From assembly GCA_032358165.1 (NCBI GenBank), contig JAALGY010000014.1, positions 558,001 through 622,000 of the forward strand: a DNA stretch of 64,000 nt, in the 5' to 3' direction. This document shows positions 1 through 10,958 of this stretch, in pieces. This stretch comes from Diplosphaera chodatii. Lineage: Eukaryota > Chlorophyta > Trebouxiophyceae > Prasiolales > Stichococcaceae. Made by a program: the position numbers and the translations under genes. The notes beneath the pieces were generated by a model. The model was not told the DNA's origin. It saw nothing but the letters and a program-made list of their open reading frames with translations, and did not search any database. Every line of letters starts with the position of its first letter. Position 1 is the stretch's first letter.

Positions 1-111
1 GGCCAGGCGTCCGGCGAGGCGGGCAGCGCCGCTGGTGGCAGCAGCGGGCAGCGGGGCCCTGCCCTGGAGCTGCCCCTGACCCAAAAGCAGTATGTGATGA
101 CGCACAAGTGA
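1..111 (+). CDS. possible 3' terminal exon of an upstream gene (partial)
   Basis: A frame open from the first base encodes a Gly/Ser/Ala-rich stretch followed by LPLTQKQYVMTHK and a TGA at 109-111. It could be the last exon of a gene lying to the left. It could instead be an upstream exon of the homeobox gene that follows, using the GTGAGC donor at 108. That second reading leaves splice phase 2, which I could not join to any acceptor in the frame of the exon near 690. No domain is recognisable. Confidence 0.3.
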   Translation, partial: GQASGEAGSAAGGSSGQRGPALELPLTQKQYVMTHK

Positions 112-674
112 GCTGACTTGTGCACCAATTCCATGTTGACAGTAGCCCTGGCACTAAATCTCCGGTGAATGTGCTGGTCGCTTGAGCGTACTAAGCTTGC
201 AACCCCGCCAGAGCATAGGATTATCCTGATCGCTATGCGGGTATGTTCTTCCTGTACTGTGAAGGCTATTCCCTATGGTGGGTCTACTGCTGCGGCGGAT
301 GCGGAAGAAGCGGTGTGGCAGGGTGGAGCTGCCGACGCCCCACCAACCCGGCGATGGCCTTGCAGTTCTACACAGGTGCTCCTGCGGCATCGGGCAATGT
401 TGCCGGGCCAGTTGTCCCTGTCGGTTGGAAGTTAACCTGCAGATATGCTGCTGCCTTGCTGTCTGCCTGGCATAGCCGCTTGTGATCATCATGTGCTGTG
501 GCGCAGGCTACTGGGTGGCTCTGGCGGCATTCCGATGTGCATCACAGCTGAGCAGGTGAATGCACACAGCCAGCCATGCAAGAAACGCTCGGCTGGCAGA
601 GGCTGTCCATGTATACCTAACGCTTTGCATGATGAACTATTGCCTAATGCACTTTTATCGGCGATCCCGTATAA

Positions 675-3031
675 ATGTCGATGCAGCGAGAGGGGCTGCA
701 GGACATGCTTGCAAAGATGGAGGCCTGGTGGGCCGACAACCTGGGGCGTGTGAACGATGTGGTGCGCTCCGCCCGCAGCATCCTGGCCAGCAACGACCCC
801 GCTACAGTGCCGGCAAGCACCGCCATCCACAAGATGCAGGCCAGGTGCAGGCATTCCCTAAAATGCCCAGCTGTCGTGGCCGAGTGCGGGGTTTTGGTGT
901 GACTGCCTTGTAGGCGTTGACCGTCCTGCAGCTATCCAGGCCAAGACCGCAGCAGTTGATCGGTGTTTCATTGATATCTCGCAGGCTGCAGAGCAATGCG
1001 GAGGCTGTTACCATGCTGCTGCAGCTGCCAGATGCACCAGATCCGCCAGGCGCACCCGCTGCCACGTCGCAATCTTTTGCGCGACCGAACAAGCGCCGGC
1101 GCCCAATGCCTGCTGGTGAGCTCGACAGGTTGCATTTCCGACTGGCCGACATAAACAAAGCACCAGCTTTTCTGGCAGTATCTCACAGAAGTCACCGCTT
1201 CTTGACCTATCTCAGCAGCGGGCGCCTACGGCGAGCTGCAGCGGGGCGGCTGGGAGGACGAGGCGCGCTGGCGAGCTGTCATGGTGGCCAAGTCACTGGA
1301 TGCCCGCCAGCTCATGGTGCTGCTCCTTGACACACGCTTAACCAAAGCGTGCAGTACGGTAGTTTGCAGCTGTGGGACCCTTGCCACCCCAGAACCATAG
1401 CAACCGACATGTGCACATGCACATGTCTGCTGGACACGTGACACAGGCAGAGTCCAGGCTGATGAGGATGAGGCTGCACAGTGCAGATCAAAAGGATGAA
1501 TGCATTCGTGCAGGAAGTGGCGAGACAAGTCATCCACAGCCGTCAGACTTGTTAATTCTCATGGTTTCGACTCTGCATGCTGTTTGGCAGGCGGAGTGGG
1601 TGCTGGAGCACTTCGACCACCCCTTCCCGCTGCCGGAGGAGAAGGACATGCTCGCCCGCCTGACGGGCCTGCCCCGCGCCCAGGTGCGCCCCAGACCCAC
1701 TATTGCATCAACCTTCACCTTTGCTGCACCATCGCATTGTTGCCAGTTGCCCCTGTAGCTGTGTGGCTCGGGTCCGCTGCACGAGGGTCCTGTTGCTGCT
1801 GATTTGGCATAGCTGCGAGCCGGGCCACATGCGGGATGAGTGGTGGACGCATCGTGTGGCGCAGGTCAGCAACTGGTTTGTGAATCACCGTGGCCGGGTG
1901 TGGCAGCCGCTGGTCGTGCAAATGGGGCAGGAGATTGAGGAGGAGGAGCAGCAGGAAGCAGAAGCAGCGGCAGCAGCAGCTGACGCGCAGCAGGGCGGCT
2001 CGCCACTGCTTCCAGGCGGTGCAGCAGGTGCAGCAGGCAGTGCCGCAGCTGGCAGCACACCAGGGGCAGCAGCTGTGATACACCCGCCCTCTGTGGACAT
2101 GATTGCCCGGGCGTACCTGGGCGGTGGCCCCAGCGGCGGCGCCAGCCCGCAGCCTGCGAAGACCCAACATCAGCAGCCGTCTGGTGGGTTTTGGCCGTAC
2201 ACCCCTCAGAGCCCTCAACCCTGGGTGCAGCACAGCCCACCGTACCACCTACAGTTCCAGCCAGAGCATGTCGCAACTGATGGTGGCGCAGCTGCAGAAC
2301 AGCACGATGGCGCCGTAGCACGCGCCGCGCAGTCCTTTGCTTGGCCACCGCACCACTACCAGCAGCAGCAAAGCAGCAGGCCGTGCACGCTGCTGCTGCA
2401 GCCTGGTGCTGGGGATGTTGCACCCCTTCCTTCTGCCCTAGCATCGCCCGACCTGCAGCTGGCAGCCACATGGCAGGCAGCAAGGCAGCTGGACGACGTT
2501 CGGCCTGTTGTGCAGCGTCCGCCACCTAAGGCATCAGCTGCAAACGCCGCAGCTGCCTCCCCCGCCCCAGTCAGCAGTCTAGGCACACGGCCTGCACCCT
2601 ATGAGCCTGAGCCTGCGGCAGCACCGCTGGTGCCCGGGCCGGAGATGAGCACGGAGGCTGCGGAGCGGCTGTCGGGCAGCCCACTGCTGGGCTCACTGCT
2701 GGTGGCGCTGCGGCAGCCCAGCTGCAGCCCTGTACCATCTCCCAGTACAGCACCCAACATGTTCAGCCACGGTAAACATGACGCTCAGCGCAGAGGCAGC
2801 GGAGCTTCCGGAGGGGCAGTTGCACATGGCAAGCCGCCAGTGCGGCGGTCATGGCCGTCAGCAGGTGTCCAGATGCACGACTCCCCCGACCTGGACGCTC
2901 TTGTGGCGGCGGCAATGGCGGCAGTGGGAGGTGCACGGCAGGGTGGCAGGCGGTCGCGGCAGCAACGGCTGTCTCCCCAAACGCCTGACACCCAGCCGAC
3001 GAGGTCGCAGCAGTCGCAGGAGCATGCATGA
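675..3031 (+). CDS. BELL-type TALE homeodomain protein
   Basis: Probable nuclear transcription factor of the three-amino-acid-loop-extension (TALE) class. Exons with consistent phase are 675-844, 985-1115, 1216-1316, 1591-1683 and 1865-3031. The homeodomain is split over the last three. Helix 1 ends WVLEHFDHPFP, where PFP stands in the loop position of BELL PYP. Then comes MLARLTGLPRAQ, and the recognition helix VSNWFVNHRGRVW matches BELL V-S-N-W-F-I-N-A-R. An acidic QEIEEEEQQEAEA run follows, then a long Gln/Ala/Pro/Ser-rich tail typical of an activation region. The N-terminal exon (QDMLAKMEAWW) may belong to an upstream conserved helix. In green algae BELL proteins pair with KNOX partners at zygote formation (Chlamydomonas GSP1), so a role in sex or the diploid switch is inferred. 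The start is uncertain: ATG 675 follows an in-frame TAA, but an earlier exon is possible. Confidence 0.82.
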
Positions 3032-3279
3032 TGGGATGAATGCGGCAGCTTGCATGTGATGTCGGCAGAGAACATCGTTTGTAAGGAGTGCGACAGCTTG
3101 TTGCCGCCATTCTTGTTGAACTTGCACGTGTCCATTCCATCTTTTAATCGTCTGGAAAGTCCACAGTGTTTGAGCAGTCTGCATCTAAGATTGGACAAAG
3201 CTGCAATGTACATTACCAACGCACGCACATGTTTTGACTTTGCATCCTGCTCGTAGTTTGACCACGTCCAACCATTGCC

Positions 3280-6200
3280 CTAGTCTGATAGCCAGCTATC
3301 ATCCTGTGTAAGCAGCGCCTCAATCGCGGCCAGCTCGCCTGCCACATTGGGGCGGAAGGTGCATCGCTGCGCCTGCTCAGCTGCGACGCTGCCCGCCAGC
3401 TGTGTCTGCCGCGCTTGTCGCTGCTCCTGCACACGGACGGCAGCATGCTGGCAATAGAAAAGGGTGAGCACTCGGCATTGTGCTCACCGTGCACAGTGTG
3501 TGCAGCTGCCTGTCAAGTGTTACTGCAATGTTGCTGACGCCAGTTGTGGGCAACCCCTGCAAATCCTGTCAGAAGAGCCAAAGCTCGCTGCTCACCTGCG
3601 CCTCGGCGCTGGAGAGGCTGAAGGGGTGCGGGGTGGTGGTGTGGTGCGCCGGCAGCCGGGGGTGCGTGATGAATACCCGCGCCTCCAGCGCCGCCTGCTC
3701 CCCCGCCTGCCGCCTCGCCGCATCCTGTGCCCATGCATATGTTCGGTTGTGATGGACTTGCTCTCAAGCAATCACGTTGCCGTCAGCACAGCGTCTGTGC
3801 GCGCCTCACATGTTAGCTGCGACCTGCAGAAGACCCAAGTGTTTGTCAGGTATGGCCGCACAGCACTCCCTTGAGTGTGCAGTATCGACTGTCAGGGTCA
3901 CCTTGCGCTCCAGGAAGCGGTTGAGGCCATGCACCACCACAGGCTGCTGGTACGCCTCCGGGTCGGCCGGCACCAGGGCCAGCGGCGCCGCCTCGGGCCG
4001 GAAGGTGCACTCCGCCAGCTCCGCCGCTTCCCGCTGCGCCGCCTCCGCCTGCCAATGCATCTAGGCGGTCATGTGTCGGTCGGCAGCTGCCTGGGAACGT
4101 TGTGCGAACATAAGTGCCAACCACATCCCCTGCACCACGGTTGCCACTGCAGGACGTTTGGCAAGCTGGAATGATGCAAGCAGGGTGTGAGTCATGCCGG
4201 AATGCACCAGCAGGCGGGCGCGGCGGTTGGCTTTCGATTCCGCCAGCCGCCCAGCGGTGGAGAGCCGCGCGAAGGGCACAATGGCCCCGCTGACGCCTCG
4301 CTCCACAGCCCTGCATTGTGATTCATGCCTGAAGCGCTGCAACGGCAAGTTTGAGTGATCTACAATATGGTGCGGTGGTCCTGCAACGTGATCTCCTCAC
4401 AGCATGCAACAGCTTCTAACAGGTGTTTGAGAGGATCACCCAGGTAGGTTACACATCATGTCTTAACCCTGCACACTATTTCGACAGCCTCCTCACATAG
4501 TGCTGCCACAACGATTTTGGTTCTCGTAGTTGATGCAGTAGTCCTGCACAGCGTCTCAGGACAGTCGGCTGACAGCACCAAGACAGCGCTGCCACAGGGA
4601 CGTCGAAACCTGCATCTATTATAATGTGGTAGTCCTGCACACTGTTTCATGACAGCCTCCTGACAGCACCTGACAGCTCCTGACACTACTGCTGACAGCT
4701 GCGTTGGTTCCTTACTCGATGCAGTAGTCCTGCATGTCATGTGACAGCCTCCTGACAGCAACTTGACAGAGTCCTGACGTTGAGAAGCCCTCAACAATTG
4801 CACAGTCGCTGCATCTAGACGAGTCGGCGCCGAGTATGGGCTGAAGGTTGTGCACACCATAGGTATGAGCGCGGGCCTCAATCTGCTGTTTGTCCATGCA
4901 GCAAAGCATAAAGAAGGTTCTCTGGAGGCGAACAGATGAAGCCAGACCTGCTGGCAGAAGTGTCGGGCTGGAATGTGCACGCGTCCCGGAACTGCGCCTC
5001 CGCCTGCGCTGCGATGGCCGCCTGGGAGCGGAGCCGCTGCGGGTCTGCCACCAGCTCCTCCAGATCATGCGCCTGCACCAAGGCCAGTCAAGCGTCGCTG
5101 CAGACAGGTGTTTGGCAGTCTGCAATGCATTTCCGGGGCGCCACAACGCTGACAGTGCGTGCCATTCGAAGAGGAAAATTTCATTCTATGCTGACGAAGA
5201 ATCAGCTGGGCGGGCAAGCCCCACAACGAGCTGGTCAGTCAGCGCAGCAACAGCACTGGTCACCGTCACACCGGGGCACCGTCACACTGCTAGTTCCAGA
5301 TGTTGCACCTGGGCAAGCTGTTGGGAGCGCGGGTTGATGGCCGGCCGGAAGCTGAACTGGCGGTAGTACTCCGCCTGGGCGCCCTCCCGCGCATGCCGCA
5401 CATCCGCCGCATCCTGCGCACCACCGCCGCCGTTGCTTGGTATCCACAGTGCTGAACCTGGCGAGCTCTTGCAGAGCAGCCCCCATGTGTGAGCCAACAC
5501 CGCAAATTAAGCTACGGTGGTCAGAATCTGGGCTGCCTTGATTGCCAAATCAAGCTGAGAGCTCCGGTTGTCCCTTAGAGTCCCACCTGCACGGCCAGGC
5601 GGTGCGACCGCTGGGCGGGCGTCTCCCACAGGCGGTCCACCGGGGCGGTGCGCGCCAGCACCGCCGCCGCGTTGCCAGTGTCCGGCGAGAAGGTGCCCTC
5701 CAGCGCCTCCTGTGGCGCCCCGACACAGGGTTCAGGGCCACGCTTCAACCCTTTTGAGTATGTATGGCCAGCACCTATCACCGCTGCCATCCGTGCGCTT
5801 CACGCCGCTTGCATGGCTGGTGGGTGATACTACATCATGGAGCCCCAGGTCCATCATGCCGTCTGTGTGCCTCTTGAACTCAACCTTGTGCGAGCGCATA
5901 CACTTCCACTGGGCGTTTGCATGCAGCAGGGTTACTGCAGGGTGGGGCACCTGCTCGGCGGCCTTGCGCTGGAGGCGCTGCCGACGCTGCGCGTCCCACG
6001 CCGCCTGCCGCGCCTGGAAGCCCTGGGGCAGGTTGGTCGCGTCCTCCAGCAGCCGCACGCTGCCAGGGTCGATGGTCGGTGCAAAGGTGCACTCCGAAGT
6101 GCCGCTCACGGCACCTGCACCCCAGCACCACACTTCTGAGGTACAGAGCACCAGGATCAGATGTACCGCAGGTACAGGCGGTAGCGTCGTCCTGGTTCTG

Positions 6201-9200
6201 GGGCTGACTTGATCCGGCACACCGCATACCCTGCGCCCACACTATGCACTCACTCTTTGGGCGCTGGGATTTGCTGTCTGCGGGCCTGGACGCAGCGGCG
6301 GCTGCGAGGTGCGCTGACACCGGGTTGATGGTGGGCCGCACAGCGTGCTCCGCCTGCCGCTTGGCCTCTGCCTGCTGGCGACAAGCGGCATTGCCTGTAA
6401 ACTGCCTTTTTTCCTTTGATGTCCTGCAGCCTGAAGTGCAGGCTACATGTCATTTGGACCAGCGCTGCACCTGCTCTCGGCAGACGCAGCAGTGTGGACA
6501 ACTTCGCACCTCGCGAGCTGCAAGCAGCTTCTCCTGCCGCCGCCGCTGCACAGCGTCCAGTCGCTCGTGCAGCGGCCTCTGCGCCGCGGCCTCGTCAGCG
6601 GCCGCAGCTGCTCTTGGCTTTCTGCGACCTGCAGCATGCTGTTACCAATTTCAGCACTGACTGGTGATGGTGCATTGGCTGCGGTCACGGGCTGGCTGGG
6701 CCGCCCTGCAGATGAAACCACGTCTGACAGGTGGTGCCGGCCAGTCGTGCCACCCTGCTGACGATGCCAGGGATGCCGTGTGTGGGCGCCCGCCCTACCT
6801 GCAGCCACCAGCTGGGGCGCGAAGGTGCAGGCGGCCAGCTCCGCCGCCCTCACCTCCGCCCGCAAGCGCTCCATGTGCGCCGCCTTCTTGGCCGCGGCCT
6901 GCTGCAGCCGCTCCGCTGCGGGCACCTCCTCACGCACTTGTGCGTCTGCAATAACAGCAAAAGACTGACGCCCCTCGGCTCGTGGACACACCCGGGCTGT
7001 AGTCGCGATGTCACCCAGGAACCTTTGATGAGCAGCACGAGTCATATGTACTCATGCACACATGGTGCGCGGTAATGGCCGGCACTCTGCACTGCGGCGT
7101 GCAAGCAGGCATGCTCGACAGTCGGTTGTGCCATGGGAGCTACCTGCATGCTTGGCTGTTTTGGGGCGGAAGCTGCAAGGCTGCAGGGCCGCCGCCTCCC
7201 GCTGCTGCCGCTCCGCCTCGCAGCGAGCCCAGCGCTCCAGGGGGGCGGCCGCCAGCCGCGCCAGCCTGCCCGTGCCAGCCCGCTTGCCGCTGCCGTCCTT
7301 CCTGCTGCCTCCGCTGCTGCTGCTGCTGCCGCTGCCGCTTGCATCGGGTGGCCGTATGGCAGTTTCTGCCCCAGGTGAAGCCGGGTTGCCATTGCCTTTG
7401 GGAGCTGTCAACACTGACGCAGGTACCGGGTCCGAGGGAGGCAATACCTCGACAGATTGGCTGACCACAGCACTGGCTGCTGCGGCTGGGCTGCAGCTGA
7501 CCTGTTGCTCACCCGCTGTGCACGTTTTGACGCACATTGCTGAGCGATCAAGGGCCGTGAGCGCTGAGCTGGGGCGGCTGCTTGCCCTGCACACAAAGAC
7601 CGATAACCTGCCACATGCCATCACATGCAATATCGTGTGCTGCTGCCTGGCAGCGTTCTGCAGTGAAGGAGACAAGGTCATCAATTACATGTTATGTGCT
7701 TGCGAGTCTGGGCAATCAATGGTGCGCACTTGAGCCTGGCAAGCTTCTGAGCGCGGCTATGCTGTCCTGCATTCAGGATGCTGTGCTGCTGCTGGTGCGA
7801 AGCTTGCTGCGTCTGTTCAGCAGGAAGCTGCTGCACTGATGGAGGGTGCTGCTTTGGCAGAGTGTTGACGCTGTCATGCAGAGCTGAAGCATCGGGTGGG
7901 TCCGCGTCCTCTGTGCCATTGCTGGCTGCACTGCCTGCTGTAGCCAGCATGACAGGCACACTGCCAGCGTCAGGAGCACCGCTCGCATTGCCAACGTCTA
8001 TTGCCATGCCGCTTATGCCTGCTGCTATCTCAGGCTCTGCGGGGCTTCCTGTCAGCGGATCCTCTCCACAAGCATCGCGGACATCCTCGTCAGAGTCCGC
8101 AATGGACAGACTGGCAGCCGAAGAGTGCGGGCTGCACGTAGTGGTAGAGATTATGCAGCGATAAAGCTTGAGGCTATTGCTTAACCACGATGCTGAAACA
8201 ACCATAGAGCAGCAAATGTGGTCCAGCCACAGGACTGGTACCGCACCTGTACAGCAGGCGGGTGTCGATCTCGAAGGCCCCGGGCGCATCGCCTGGCCGC
8301 TGCTGCCCCAGTGCCACGGCCAGCGCCGCCAACCGTGCCTCGTCAGCAGACCACCCTGAGGGCGTAATGTACAGAATGTGCCAGGTAGGAGTGAGTGTTC
8401 ACAGCGTTGTCGTTGCGTCAGCTTTGCTGCGCTTTTTGGTCAGGTGCAGCATGCGCGATGCAAGACCCTGCGCCCTCACCTGCAGCACTTGACCCTGGCG
8501 TCAGCGCTGGAGGCAGAGGTGCCTCAGCTGTGCGCGCCTCGTGCTGTGGCTGCTCTGCTGCCGGTGCTGGGCTGGCGCTCCTGTCCCGAGGGGTGGTCGC
8601 AGATGCATCTGTGGTGTCGGTAGCAGCAGCAGCAGCAGCAGCAGCTGCTGCAGCTGGCGGCGAGGTCGGTGATGCACACCTGCCTGGAGGGCTGGGTAGA
8701 GTGCACGCAGCGGGCTGCCCTGCATCAGGGTGCGCTGACGCTGTGCAGACAGCTGCTGCTGGGCTTGATGTTGCCCTGGGAACATCTTGCGTGCCAGTTG
8801 CCTCTGCTGTGCTGCCGTCTGCACCTGGTGCGACGGGCTCTGAGCAGCCGGCCGGCGCCTGGGACAGCCGCCGCCTCGACCGCCGCTCAGCCAGCAGCTG
8901 CTGCAGCACTGCCTGCCGCCCCTGCGCGCTGATGAAGGCGTTCTGCGCGGCTTGAACTGCCGGCTGGCGGCGCTGCTCGTCAGCCGCCTGCTGTGTGGCA
9001 AGTGCAGAAGCATCCTGTTCTCTGAGTGTACATGCCATGGCACCACTGCCTGCGTTGGCTGCAGCGGTGTCGGGCACTGCCTCCGGGCTGCCCATCTGCC
9101 GGCGGCTGGGCGACGCAGCAGCTGCTGGCGAGCCAGGCTGCAGGTTGCGGTACTGCCAGATGCCGCTTGCAACTGTGGACGCCGCCGGGCTGCTGCCGCT

Positions 9201-10658
9201 CTCCCGACTGCGCCGCTCCGCCCGCCTCTGCTGCCAGTAGGACAGCCGCGGTTGCGAGGCAGGCGTCATGGCCCCCGAGCTGTCTTGCTCTGGTGACCGC
9301 TGCTGCTGTGCTTCGGGATGCAACTCAGCTGCTGCAGCTTGGTCAGCAGTCGATGAGCAATGAGCGGGCCCGCCGCGAGTTGCAGCGCCTGCTGCATCGC
9401 CAGGGGCCGCTGTGCCGACTCCTACAACCAGAGCCACTGGCAGTGCCTGTGGATCATGACCAGCAGCTGCCTGCTGCGCTCGCTCCTGCTGCTGCTGCGG
9501 CGATGACGGCAGCTGCCCGATGGTCTGCTGCTCGCTGGGCTGCTGGACCTCCTGTGCTGTTGCCATGTCCAGCGTTGCTGGTCGGCATCGGCAGCGGCTG
9601 CGGGGCGTGTTGAGCACGATGCGCGCCAGCAGCGGGATGGTCGGATGCTCGCTGCTGTGTGTGGTTGCATCTGTGCTGCTGCAGCTGGAGGCGGCTGCAT
9701 CAGACGCCCCGCTGACTGATGCACCATCATGGGAGATGGCGCCATCTGAAGCTGCAGGGCTGGGTGGACGTGCATCTGCATGGTCCTTGCGGGCCCTCGG
9801 CTGAGCTGCGAGGTGTAGCGGGCTTTTGCCGGCTGCTCCTGCGGTGTCCCAAACTGCGCCATCCAGTGGCCTGGTGATCTCGCCGCCCACTGCCCACGCA
9901 CCCGCGTGCTTGTGCCGCGGTGTCCGTTCTGTTGCAAGGCCACAAGCAAGATTCGGAATGTATACTGCATCAAATTTCCCGTGCAGCAGTGTCCTGGCGT
10001 TTGTATCACGCATGTCAATGTGGTATATGCATACAAATGCGACCTTACCTGAAACGCCCCCAGTGTGCCTGGCGTGCAGGAACTGTTCAAAGGCGAGGAT
10101 GTCCGCCTCGACCTGCACGTATAGGACAGCATACTGCCGCGAGGTCAGTACTCTTGCATCTGACCCGATCGTGAGCAGAAAGAGAATGGAGATCTGACTG
10201 TGTGCCAGTGCGCCTTCTGTAGGACATGCCACCTTGTTCAGATCCACGGACGCTGGGCTGACCGCCGTCATTGCACCATGTCATTGAATCTGACGGTCGT
10301 ACAACATGTCACAAAGGCAACAGTAGCGCGTCGCTTACCGATCGATTTCGGATGTGGTCAACACACCTGGTATCAAACTTCGGCATGCCAAGTACAAGCT
10401 GAACGGTTCATAACGCTGCTTCAGTTGCGTCGTATGCTGACAGTGGTGCATCATTGTGAGAATCTGCGTGGCTGATGAATACACCTGTTCAAACGCGCAG
10501 AGAACAGCTTCTGGCACCCAGTGCTTCCGTCTTCCTGCTGCCATTCCAAGAAATCCAGCAGCCAAGAGATCGCGCGCAGCGCACGAATATACTATAGGAA
10601 TTGTGACTTGCTGCCACATGCATGCATCAAAGAAGCGCACATCATGCAACCGAGACAT
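3280..10658 (-). CDS. large protein of degenerate CTF-P repeats, possibly ciliary
   Basis: I do not recognise a named family. The ATG at 10658 opens an exon starting MSRLHDVRFFDACMW. After an exon with DILAFEQFLHARH comes a very long Ala/Ser/Gln-rich exon (about 9.98-8.48 kb), then an exon with DEARLAALAVALGQQ. The C-terminal half, 7.26-3.28 kb, is a series of short exons. Most carry a charged helix rich in R, E, Q and A followed by a core such as PCSFRPKT, ACTFAPQL, HAVRPTIN, ECTFAPTI, GTFSPDTG, FSFRPAIN, ACTFQPDT, ECTFRPEA or CTFRPNV. The stop is at 3280-3282 after DDSWLSD. One repeat per exon suggests growth by exon duplication. Similar helix-plus-CTF-P repeats occur in coiled-coil and microtubule-associated proteins of ciliated protists (general recollection). 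The divergent ZMYND10 neighbour agrees with a ciliary role, which remains inference. The model could be two genes split near 8.4 kb, although phases fit one. Confidence 0.6.
4360..4790. repeat. degenerate tandem repeats inside an intron of the repeat-protein gene
   Basis: About 430 bases without a coding exon contain three or four diverged copies of a unit of roughly 90-120 bp. Each copy has GTAGTCCTGCA or GTGGTCCTGCA followed by GACAGCCTCCTGACAG-like words. CTGACAG is repeated many times. Copies are visible near 4470-4580, 4625-4700 and 4715-4780, with a weaker one near 4370-4420. Confidence 0.6.
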
Positions 10659-10958
10659 TTTCCGGTGCTGTCACCACACAGCATATCAGCCGACTACCTA
10701 TAGAGCCCTCAGATGCGCAGCCTAGCAGCACTTTCGATGGCCCGTTTGCTCTTGTTTTGGCGGCTACTTCAGGCTCAGTGACGATGCATCTGCGATAAAT
10801 GGCGTAATGCATGACGGGTGGCGCATGCTAATTAGCAGGTGCGGCAGCCATGCACTTGCACAGTCTGTGCATGCAGTGGTGGTTGGGGCGCCACCACCCT
10901 TTCGCTCCTGCGCAATGATCAAAGTCATCGGCAAAGCTTCTTTTACTTCTGTTTGCAG
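10659..10958. promoter_or_regulatory. divergent intergenic region between repeat-protein gene and ZMYND10-like gene
   Basis: Only 300 bp separate the first ATG of the minus-strand repeat-protein gene (10658) and the first recognised coding exon of the plus-strand ZMYND10-like gene (10959). Both 5' ends must be served from here unless non-coding first exons exist. No TATA box or known element was identified with confidence. Confidence 0.4.

Noticed and set aside
9000..9990. The long Ala/Ser/Gln-rich minus-strand exon considered as a separate gene.
   Set aside because: It joins in phase with exons on both sides (DILAFEQFLHARH upstream, DEARLAALAVALGQQ downstream), so it is kept in the repeat-protein model, with the caveat that two genes remain possible.
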